From JAAYHG01 sp012735455 (GTDB lineage Bacteria > Bacillota > DTU030 > DUMP01): 64,000 nt of DNA. Positions 1 through 8,699 of the stretch are shown piece by piece. The stretch covers positions 1 through 64,000 of the forward strand of contig JBMNIX010000015.1 in NCBI GenBank assembly GCA_050951365.1, in the 5' to 3' direction. Below the pieces are notes generated by a model. It saw only the letters and a list, made by a program, of their open reading frames with translations, was not told the DNA's origin and did not search any database. Made by a program: the position numbers and the translations under genes. How positions within the stretch are numbered: the first letter of the stretch is position 1; each line of letters begins with the position of its first letter.

Positions 1-3000
1 GGGTGAGGATTGAAACAACATTCGCTCGTGCAGACTCACTCCCTGCCGCTGCTAGCACCCGGCATCTAAGCCGGGTGAGGATTGAAACAACATTCGCTCG
101 TGCAGACTCACTCCCTGCCGCTGCTAGCACCCGGCATCTAAGCCGGGGTGAGGATTGAAACAACATTCGCTCGTGCAGACTCACTCCCTGCCGCTGCTAG
201 CACCCGGCATCTAAGCCGGGTGAGGATTGAAACAACAATCGCTCAGGCAGACTCACTCCCTGACCGCCTAGCACCCGGCATCTAAGCCGGGTGAGGATTG
301 AAACGTTGCAGTTTTCTTCAACCCAGGTGCCGTCGTCAACTAGCACCCGGCATCTAAGCCGGGTGAGGATTGAAACTCGTTGAGGTAAATTTTACCGGCT
401 TGAAGCGGCTGCTAGCACCCGGCATCTAAGCCGGGTGAGGATTGAAACCGCTGCCCGGCGCACAACAGGGCCGTGGGCGGGGCCTAGCACCCGGCATCTA
501 AGCCGGGTGAGGATTGAAACACAAGTCGTGCGTACTCCAGCACCTGGTTCGACGCTAGCACCCGGCATCTAAGCCGGGTGAGGATTGAAACAGGAGCTTG
601 GGCAGGATGTGATCAGCGGAAAAAACACTAGCACCCGGCATCTAAGCCGGGTGAGGATTGAAACACCTCCCTAAATCTCATCCGTCCGTGCCGGTGCCCT
701 AGCACCCGGCATCTAAGCCGGGTGAGGATTGAAACCTCGTTTGAACCTGCAGCGGCTTTCAGCTGCTCAACTAGCACCCGGCATCTAAGCCGGGTGAGGA
801 TTGAAACCCTTGGTGCCCAAATGGTGCCCGAGGTGCCTTCCTAGCACCCGGCATCTAAGCCGGGTGAGGATTGAAACATTTTGATACCGTCGGAAAACTA
901 CTGCGTTTGCACTAGCACCCGGCATCTAAGCCGGGTGAGGATTTGAAAACCTGCACACTTTCCGCTGCCAGAATTTGTTTTAATTCTAGCACCCGGCATC
1001 TAAGCCGGGGTGAGGATTGAAACTTCTGGGCCAGGGCTAGCGCCATCTCCTGCGGGCTCTAGCACCCGGCATCTAAGCCGGGTGAGGATTGAAACAACGT
1101 AGCGTGCTGATTTTAAGCAAAAAAGCAAATTCTAGCACCCGGCATCTAAGAGCGGGTGAGGATTGAAACAAATTGGCGGACGTCGAAGAAATAAGTCTGT
1201 TTCCCTAGCACCCGGCATCTAAGCCGGGTGAGGATTGAAACCTGCACACTTTCCGCTGCCAGAATTTGTTTTAATTCTAGCACCCGGCATCTAAGCCGGG
1301 TGAGGATTGAAACTTCTGCTTTAGGTAAATACATAACTGGCCGAACCACCTAGCACCCGGCATCTAAGCCGGGTGAGGATTGAAACTATGATCACCACTC
1401 TGTAGAATGGCTTCAGGGGTCTAGCACCCGGCATCTAAGCCGGGTGAGGATTGAAACCCGCGGTGTTTCAGCCTGTTATAGATTGTTAATTCTAGCACCC
1501 GGCATCTAAGCCGGGTGAGGATTGAAACTCCAAGTCCTGGGGATCAAGCAGACGCAACCCTCTAGCACCCGGCATCTAAGCCGGGTGAGGATTGAAACGT
1601 GGGGCGGATTCTGTATCCGTCATAAATCTTAGCCCTAGCACCCGGCATCTAAGCCGGGTGAGGATTGAAACAGCAGGCGACAGCTAATAGCACCAAAACT
1701 GTCGTCTAGCACCCGGCATCTAAGCCGGGTGAGGATTGAAACTCACCGACCCAGGTGCCGTCGCCAACAGCGTCGCGGCTAGCACCCGCATCTAAGCCGG
1801 GTGAGGATTGAAACGCCACCCAGCCTACAAGCTTTTCATACTCTCGTGCTAGCACCCGGCATCTAAGCCGGGTGAGGATTGAAACTTCGGGTCACACATC
1901 TGTAATGCGCGATCTGTATTCTAGCACCCGCATCTAAGCCGGGTGAGGATTGAAACACTACGATCTGTAGCCAAGGAAATCACGATTACCCTAGCACCCG
2001 GCATCTAAGCCGGGTGAGGATTGAAACGAGGAGATGGCTCTTAAGACCGTGATCCGGCGGCTCTAGCACCCGGCATCTAAGCCGGGTGAGGATTGAAACT
2101 CGCTGACTGGATCCTTTTTGGCAGTGTATAGCTCCTAGCACCCGGCATCTAAGCCGGGTGAGGATTGAAACTCGGCGCTTGAAGTAAACATAGCAGCCTG
2201 TTATCCTAGCACCCGGCATCTAAGCGGGTGAGGATTGAAACTACTTCAGCCAGAGTACCAGGAAGCGTCGAAGAAACCTAGCACCCGGCATCTAAGCCGG
2301 GTGAGGATTGAAACAAGCCAGTAGGGCAAAGCCTCACGGGCTTCGGCAACCTAGCACCCGGCATCTAAGCCGGGTGAGGATTGAAACGAGTTGTTGCAGG
2401 CGCACGCTACCAAGAGCCGGGCTAGCACCCGGCATCTAAGCCGGGTGAGGATTGAAACCAATTCAGAATTGGAAACCGGAAAACTTCAATACCTAGCACC
2501 CGCATCTAAGCCGGGTGAGGATTGAAACGTCAGAGACTGTTATGGTATTTTCATCCTCTCCTCCTAGCACCCGGCATCTAAGCCGGGTGAGGATTGAAAC
2601 AATTCCTTGTTGCCGCAGTATATGCACCCTTCTGCTAGCACCCGGCATCTAAGCCGGGTGAGGATTGAAACCCCCAGATAAGTCACGCAGAATTCTTATA
2701 TAATACTCTAGCACCCGGCATCTAAGCCGGGTGAGGATTGAAACCGGTTCGGGATACTTAGCCCGGGCTGCCTTCCGAACCTAGCACCCGGCATCTAAGC
2801 CGGGTGAGGATTGAAACAATTCGGGGAACAGACTATGGAGAGAAGGTGCGGGTGCTAGCACCCGGCATCTAAGCCGGGTGAGGATTGAAACACGCCGGAG
2901 GTGGTGCCAGTGACGTTTGATCATGCTAGCACCCGGCATCTAAGCCGGGTGAGGATTGAAACGGCATTACGCGGCAGCGGGTGGAGCAGATAGTGCGCTA

Positions 3001-5403
3001 GCACCCGGCATCTAAGCCGGGTGAGGATTGAAACGCTGCTCAACTTGCAGGTTGCTTGTGTCGATCCCCCCTAGCACCCGGCATCTAAGCCGGGTGAGGA
3101 TTGAAACTAACGCTGGTGGCGGGGCAGGGGGACCGAGTGCTGGTACTAGCACCCGGCATCTAAGCCGGGTGAGGATTGAAACACCCTCCTGCACCTTCTT
3201 TTGTTATGGATCCCTTTATACTAGCACCCGGCATCTAAGCCGGGTGAGGATTGAAACAATTCGGGGAACAGACTATGGAGAAGGGTGCGGGTGCTAGCAC
3301 CCGGCATCTAAGCCGGGTGAGGATTGAAACACGCCGGAGGTGGTGCCAGTGACGTTTGATCATGCTAGCACCCGGCATCTAAGCCGGGTGAGGATTGAAA
3401 CGGCATTACGCGGCAGCGGGTGGGAGCAGATAGTGCGCTAGCACCCGCATCTAAGCCGGGTGAGGATTGAAACGCTGCTCAACTTGCAGGTTGCTTGTGT
3501 CGATCCCCCCTAGCACCCGGCATCTAAGCCGGGTGAGGATTGAAACTAACGCTGGTGGCGGGCAGGGGACCGAGTGCTGGTACTAGCACCCGGCATCTAA
3601 GCCGGGTGAGGATTGAAACACCCTCCTGCACCTTCTTTTGTTATGGATCCCTTTATACTAGCACCCGGCATCTAAGCCGGGTGAGGATTGAACACATCGA
3701 GATCGTCAGAGGGGAGGAAAAGCCAATCTAGCACCCGGCATCTAAGCCGGGTGAGGATTGAAACCTAGGTTGGCAATTCTAATCATATTCTGGTCTCCTA
3801 GCACCCGGCATCTAAGCCGGGTGAGGATTGAAACCATTCAACGATGTATCCCTGGGCCCGGCCTATTTCCTAGCACCCGGCATCTAAGCGGGTGAGGATT
3901 GAAACATATCTTCGAATGTTATGTTTCTGGCTTGGATTCCTAGCACCCGGCATCTAAGCCGGGTGAGGATTGAAACCACGAATGCATGGCAGGGGTTGCT
4001 GGATTGGTTCCTAGCACCCGGCATCTAAGCCGGGTGAGGATTGAAACTCTTTTATCTTTTGCGGCGAGCCAAAGCGTAGCCTCCTAGCACCCGGCATCTA
4101 AGCCGGGTGAGGATTGAAACTCCCGTATCCTACCATTGAATCTATGTTTTTCGGCTAGCACCCGCATCTAAGCCGGGTGAGGATTGAAACCTGATATTCC
4201 TAGCTTATCGGCCATTTCGCGCTGCTAGCACCCGGCATCTAAGCCGGGTGAGGATTGAACGTACTCACGCCCACTCCCTCCTCCTCTGGCAGATGTCTAG
4301 CACCCGGCATCTAAGCCGGGTGAGGATTGAAACTCTGTCGGCTAATGATTATCTCTGCTTTGTTCTTCTAGCACCCGGCATCTAAGCCGGGTGAGGATTG
4401 AAACTGAAAAGCGGGGCGGAAAAGTTGTGCGAACTCTACCTAGCACCCGGCATCTAAGCCGGGTGAGGATTGAAACCCGCCCAACTATTATGTGCAGTGT
4501 ATGCACTACACCTAGCACCCGGCATCTAAGCCGGGTGAGGATTGAAACAGGAAGACGCTTTATATGACAGTTGAAGAAGTAACCTAGCACCCGGCATCTA
4601 AGCCGGGTGAGGATTGAAACGGGTACTCATCCCACGTTACCGCCGCCCTGATATGCTAGCACCCCGGCATCTAAGCCGGGTGAGGATTGAAACTACTGTG
4701 GAATCTAAAAAAAAATAAATGCAGATGACTAGCACCCGGCATCTAAGCCGGGTGAGGATTGAAACGTAGTAAAGCGGCCCGACTGCGCTAACCACCTTAC
4801 TAGCACCCCGGCATCTAAGCCGGGTGAGGATTGAAACTAGGAGGTGAAATCATGGCGGGGAAGATCAAGGGGATCCTAGCACCCGGCATCTAAGCGGGTG
4901 AGGATTGAAACAAAAACTATGGAACGGCTAGCTTGAAGGAGCTAAACTAGCACCGGCATCTAAGCCGGGTGAGGATTGAAACGTCGTAGCGCCAAGCCAT
5001 TTACAACCCTCCCAATTCTAGCACCCGGCATCTAAGCCGGGGTGAGGATTGAAACCCCGCTAGGCTGGAGACGGCAGCGGTCAGGGAGTCTAGCACCCGG
5101 CATCTAAGCCGGGTGAGGATTGAAACTTGCGCGGCAAAATAGACTACTCTCAAGCCAACAGCTAGCACCCGGCATCTAAGCCGGGTGAGGATTGAAACCG
5201 CCGCCTCTTCGGCGGTAAGCCAGAGGGGAAGGTCTAGCACCCGGCATCTAAGCCGGGTGAGGATTGAAACAATGATATCGAAGACCACTGGGCCGAGGCC
5301 GACATCTAGCACCCGGCATCTAAGCCGGGTGAGGATTGAAACCGAAACCGGAACCAGTACCAAAACCAGCACCAAAGGTAGCACCCGGCATCTAAGCCGG
5401 GTG
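1..5403 (+). CRISPR. Large CRISPR array, about 76 repeats and 75 spacers, left end outside window
   Basis: The repeat is 37 bases. It begins CTAGCACCCGGCATC, ends GGGTGAGGATTGAAAC, and contains an 8-bp stem CACCCGGC/GCCGGGTG around an ATCTAA loop. Spacers are about 34-38 bases. The ATTGAAAC end is the usual 3' handle of type I-B/I-A/III repeats, so the crRNA strand is + and the leader should lie left of base 1. The first repeat is cut by the window edge (only its last 16 bases are present). The last (5373-5403) loses its 3' end after GCCGGGTG, as expected for the leader-distal end. No cas gene is in the window, so subtype cannot be assigned. Many repeats carry one-base indels (for example CACCCGCATC near 1785, 1927 and 2503; GGGGTG near 146 and 1007; TAAGCGGGTG near 2222 and 3887; ATTTGAAAACC near 943). 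These look like homopolymer errors. Several spacers are duplicated (see findings). Short ORFs across the array are repeat artefacts. Confidence 0.99.
2814..3698 (+). repeat. Tandem duplication of a six-spacer block inside the CRISPR array
   Basis: Six successive spacers starting at about 2818 (first one begins AATTCGGGGAACAGACTATG) recur in the same order starting at about 3258, a period of 440 bases. The copies differ only by one-base changes in run lengths, such as GGGTGGAGCAG versus GGGTGGGAGCAG and GGCGGGGCAGGGGG versus GGCGGGCAGGGG. This can be a real recombination between repeats or an assembly duplication. Confidence 0.9.
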
Positions 5404-5738
5404 CAGTTAAGCGTACGGGCAGTTTTCGGATTCTCGGCCCCCATTGGGGTCCACTGATATTAGAGTTTGTAGTTGCGGCCCTAGCAGGCTTCTTCGTTGC
5501 TCTACCCGAGAATACAGACCTCCGCGGGTTTTCCTGGAGGAGTTGTTAATTGGTGGTATTCCTGTCCTTGTTTTGGCTCTTGCCCCTATTATGTACTGAA
5601 ACGCCTCCACATCAGCCAAATTCCTAATCTGCCTATCCTCTAACACCCGGCATCTAAGAAGTATTGAAGCCTGCCCCCAATGACCAGAGGCGCCAACCTG
5701 CTTTCTAAGTTGCGCTGAACCATAGGAGCGGCATGGGC
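5404..5738. other. Intergenic stretch between CRISPR array and uppP, with an unassigned coding-like trace
   Basis: No recognisable intact gene is present. On the + strand about 5430-5523 reads as a hydrophobic peptide (PLILEFVVAALAGFFVALPE in part) that stops at 5523. A neighbouring frame then gives another hydrophobic run (LLIGGIPVLVLALAPIMY) ending at about 5601. Joined by a one-base shift these could be a small membrane protein, but no start or homology is visible to me. The right part holds a relic CRISPR repeat. Confidence 0.3.
5640..5670 (+). repeat. Degenerate CRISPR repeat relic
   Basis: CTAACACCCGGCATCTAAG matches the first 19 bases of the array repeat with one change. It is followed by AAG and then TATTGAAGC, which resembles the repeat's GATTGAAAC end with the middle deleted. 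It lies 237 bases beyond the last array repeat, so it is either a remnant of an older, longer array or was separated from the array by an insertion. Confidence 0.75.
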
Positions 5739-6527
5739 TTACTGCCTTAACCAGAAAGTGAGGAGAATGGTTGTTGCCAGGGCGATGCGGTAAATGGTGA
5801 AAAGGAAATAGCTGCCGCGGCGGAGGTACTGGAGGAGGAAGCGGATGGCCAGGTAACCGACGATGGCTGCTGTTGCGACTCCGGCAATAAAGGGCAAATC
5901 AATGGCAGCCATGGGCAGGTCCTTTAGTTTTAGTATAGCGGCACCGCTGATGATGGGAACAGAGAGGAGAAAGGAAAAACGGGCAGCAGTGTCGCGCTCC
6001 ATGCCCGTAAGAAGGCCGGCGGTCATGGTGATTCCAGAGCGGGAGACGCCGGGAATGATAGCCAGGGCCTGGGACAGACCTACTATTATGCTGTCTCTTA
6101 GGCTGAGGGACTCCATGCGCCGTACTTTCCGGCCAGCACGGGTCGGCCCACCAGAGGCCGATGCCCATGAGAGCTAGGGTCGCTGCGATGAGAAGCGGGT
6201 TCCCTAAAGGCGGTCTCTACCTATATCGTCGAGAAGAAAACCAAATACAGCCCCAGGAACCGAGGCAACAGCCAGGTACCAAAGATAGCGCCCTTCTCTA
6301 CTATGGGGACGAGCGATGCCGTCAACTACTATTTCCACTATGTCGCGCCAGAAGTAGGCAAAGACCGCTACCAGGGTGCCCAGGTGCAGAGCGATGTCAA
6401 AAGTTAGTCCATGGTCGGTCCAACCAAAAAACCAGGGAACCAAGATCAAATGCGCAGAGCTGGAGATGGGTAAGAACTCGCCCAGCCCTTGTACTACCCC
6501 CAGAGCAACAGCCTGTAGCAGGTTCAT
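5739..6527 (-). CDS. Undecaprenyl-diphosphatase UppP (BacA family), reading frame broken by three one-base insertions
   Basis: Membrane phosphatase that recycles undecaprenyl pyrophosphate to the lipid carrier for peptidoglycan synthesis. The N-terminal part (start ATG 6527, AGGGAG upstream) carries the family motif GLGEFLPISSSAHLIL. The C-terminal part carries the second motif PGVSRSGITMTAGL and the last membrane helices. The two parts lie in the same frame, but the middle is out of frame. Removing one base at each of three short runs (about 6220, 6202-6204 and 6140-6142) restores a continuous protein of about 261 residues, the normal UppP length, including NPLLIAATLALMGIGLWWAD. All three are single extra bases next to runs, so I infer sequencing errors more than a decayed gene. 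It is the first gene right of the CRISPR array. Confidence 0.85.
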
Positions 6528-6597
6528 GCAACATGACTCCCTTTCTTAATGAATGCAGTAATCCCTCTCGATTTTATCCCTCCTGATTTCCTTTGGC

Positions 6598-6648
6598 AAG
6601 CAAAAAGCGAAGAGAGCCCGCTGCGGAGCAGGCCCTCCTCGAAATCCT
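6598..6648 (-). terminator. Probable terminator after the YkvI-type gene
   Basis: On the minus strand GCCTGCT-CC-GCAGCGGGC can form a GC-rich hairpin, followed by TCTCTTCGCTTTTTGC. It lies between the end of the YkvI-type gene and uppP. The stem has one mismatch, so the call is moderate. Confidence 0.45.
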
Positions 6649-6691
6649 CCCTGGTACTGTCTCTGCTAAGGTTTATGGTTTGCAGCCGATC

Positions 6692-7811
6692 TTAGCCCTG
6701 ATCGGCCTCGGCTCGGGCTATCTTCACGAGACCAATGGTCAAGAGGGGTATGATGTGAACGATGAAGAAGCCCCATGAGATGGTACCATAACCCTTGGCA
6801 ATAAGGTCAATTAGTCCAAAGCGTGACATGAAGATGCTGAGAAGCACCATGCCAAAACCGATAAGGCCGCGTTGATTCTGGGTGAGAAATTTGCCTTTTT
6901 TCTTTGAGTGTTCCATCCAAGCGCTCGTTCACAGCATGAATGAAACCAGTCCCAGTCTCAATTAGTGTACCGAAGAGTACTACTTGGTAGGCGAAGAGAA
7001 GGAGGGTTGAACCCATCTTCTGTAAAGCAAAAGCAGCCGGCACCTCGGCTTGAACAACTTCAGGATAGCCGCTTAAGACTACCAAGTAGAATAGGAAGCC
7101 AGGGACAATGGTTATAAGCGAGCTTAGAATACCAGAGATGACCGCTTCACTTCTGGTCTCAATGTCTTTTATCACAAAGAGCACTCCAGCAATACAGCCG
7201 AGATTATAAAAGGCATACTTAAAACCGGACAGAGCCCAACCAGCCTTGACCTCCCCACCAGCGAGAATCTCACTGATCTGGGGGCCAAACTTGGCGATCC
7301 CAAAGATAACAAACAGACCATAAACTAAATACAGAAGGAATGACCACCAGGACATAAAAACTGCAACCGTCTCACTACCCTTGTAGGTCAAGAATGCAAC
7401 GCCTAGAAGCATACCAGATACGCCAAGTATATAGGGAATGCCGAAGGTATCCCGCAGAATGGCACCGGCTGCCGCACCCACCACAGCCAAAACAATAAAG
7501 AGAAGCAGGACATAACAGATTTCGAAGAGTATCCAGCCAGGACCTAATAGTTTCTGAAAGAGACTGCGATAGTCATAGGTCTTAAAAACGCGTGCAAACT
7601 CAAAAGAAGCCGCCATAACTATTGCCCAAACGACGCTGGTTACTAGGAACATGCCTAGAATGCCGCCCAGCGGACCGTACTGGAGGAAATATTCAATTAG
7701 TTCACGGCCCGTTCCGTATCCTCCGGCAATTACCACAGACTGAAAAACAAAGCCGGGCAATAGGTACTTACGATAGAACTTTGAATTCATGAACCATGTA
7801 AGACTACTCAT
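6692..7811 (-). CDS. YkvI-type membrane protein (APC-like), frameshifted near 6896-6901
   Basis: Hydrophobic protein with about ten predicted membrane segments, similar in layout to the Bacillus YkvI family (amino-acid/cation transporter fold; substrate unknown). Start ATG 7811 is preceded by GGAGGCGATTCA. After AVNERLDGTLKEK the frame runs into unrelated sequence, while the next frame continues with GKFLTQNQRGLIGFGMVLLS and a last pair of hydrophobic helices, ending at 6692. Removing one A from the six-A run (6896-6901) gives a continuous protein of about 372 residues. I read this as a homopolymer error. It stands alone between a hairpin terminator and a divergent-looking leader. Confidence 0.75.
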
Positions 7812-7884
7812 TGAATCGCCTCCATGTGTTTGCTAGCCACCCAGTATCCCTCCTTAACTTGTATTGCTTGGTCCACCTCCTCAT
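7804..7884 (-). CDS. Possible 26-residue leader peptide upstream of the YkvI-type gene
   Basis: ATG at 7884 (AGAGAAGAG upstream) opens a frame MRRWTKQYKLRRDTGWL... rich in Arg and Lys. It ends at TAG 7806-7804, overlapping the ATG of the YkvI-type gene in the string AATGAGTAG. The overlap would allow translational coupling. There is no homology evidence, and the frame could be chance. Confidence 0.25.
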   Translation of the reverse strand: MRRWTKQYKLRRDTGWLANTWRRFNE

Positions 7885-7995
7885 GATCTCTTCTCTTTCT
7901 CTTGTGAATACTTTAAGGTTAAAAAGGTTGTTGGGGGATGTGTATTCGCCTTGTCGAGCAAAACTCCTGCTGAGCCACTACCTCTTTTTTGCGAC

Positions 7996-8031
7996 AAAAA
8001 GCGCAAGCTTTTTATAGAGCCTGCGCTTTTT
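7996..8031 (-). terminator. Rho-independent terminator after the ECF-type gene
   Basis: AAAAAGCGCA and TGCGCTTTTT form a perfect stem with runs on both sides, so it can work in both directions. It lies 39 bases after the stop of the gene ending at 8070. Confidence 0.8.
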
Positions 8032-8069
8032 CTAGCTGTTTTTAGCTAGAACCTACAAGAACGGTGTCG

Positions 8070-8615
8070 CTATTTGCCACCTGGGAGTAACCTTAAAACT
8101 TGAACTGCTACTGTACCACCGATGACTGCCGTTACCAGTTGCGGCCAGCTAAAAGAGAAGGACAAAGCTTTGACAATGGGAGGCTGGACACCTGCCACAC
8201 GGACGAACAGCTGCACTGCGCCGAATAGAAAAGCTGCCTTAACCACTGCTCCCAGCACTACAGCGGCATATGGGTTACGCCGCTCCAGCAGCCCATAGAC
8301 TACCACAATTAGGGCATTGCCCATAGCCACAATAGGAATCATTGGTATGAGCGGAGGTAGATGGCCTTGGAGAAAAGCGACAACAGGAGCCGCCATGGAA
8401 ATGAACACTCCGCCTGCGATACCCACTGTAGATGCTGCCACTACCAGAGCGGCATTTACTAAGGAACCTACAACAAAAACTGAAACCGGTTGTGGCATTG
8501 GGACAATCTGCCGCAGCATCTGGAAGACAAGAGTAATACCAAGAAGCAGGGCTGTTCGGATCCAAAACCGAGTAGCATCTCTTGACACAGAAATGGCTCC
8601 CCCTTTATTCGGCAT
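8070..8615 (-). CDS. Small membrane protein, probable ECF transporter S component
   Basis: A 181-residue protein with five or six hydrophobic segments (first at about 20-37, last at about 150-175), rich in Ala/Val/Gly. The size and layout fit substrate-binding S components of energy-coupling-factor vitamin transporters, including the 'GSLVNAALVVAASTVGIAGG' type of segment between helices. The substrate cannot be read from sequence, and no ECF ATPase or T gene is nearby, so it would share a module encoded elsewhere. The start ATG 8615 is preceded by GGAGAGGAAGA; a longer frame upstream overlaps the promoter and is less likely. It is flanked by its own promoter and terminator, so it is monocistronic. 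Confidence 0.6.
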   Translation of the reverse strand: MPNKGGAISVSRDATRFWIRTALLLGITLVFQMLRQIVPMPQPVSVFVVGSLVNAALVVAASTVGIAGGVFISMAAPVVAFLQGHLPPLIPMIPIVAMGNALIVVVYGLLERRNPYAAVVLGAVVKAAFLFGAVQLFVRVAGVQPPIVKALSFSFSWPQLVTAVIGGTVAVQVLRLLPGGK

Positions 8616-8642
8616 TCTTCCTCTCCGTACCAGTTCTCCCCC

Positions 8643-8672
8643 ATTATAACGCAGGGCTTGTTTTTTTGTAAA
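8643..8672 (-). promoter_or_regulatory. Sigma-A type promoter for the ECF-type gene
   Basis: Minus strand: TTTACA (8672-8667), 18-base spacer, TATAAT (8648-8643). The start codon is about 28 bases downstream of the -10 box, which leaves no room for a riboswitch. Confidence 0.65.
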
Positions 8673-8699
8673 CAATAGCTTGTGGGAAACCGCAAATGA

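Noticed and set aside
1146..5457. Short open frames on both strands across the CRISPR array
   Set aside because: Their translations are just the repeat read through (VSILTRLRCRVL on one strand, STRHLSRVRIET on the other).
5863..6586. Plus-strand open frames over uppP
   Set aside because: They are opposite-strand shadows with no ribosome site; the minus strand carries the UppP motifs.
8616..8699. Possible vitamin riboswitch before the ECF-type gene
   Set aside because: The promoter's -10 box lies only about 28 bases from the start codon, leaving no room for an aptamer.
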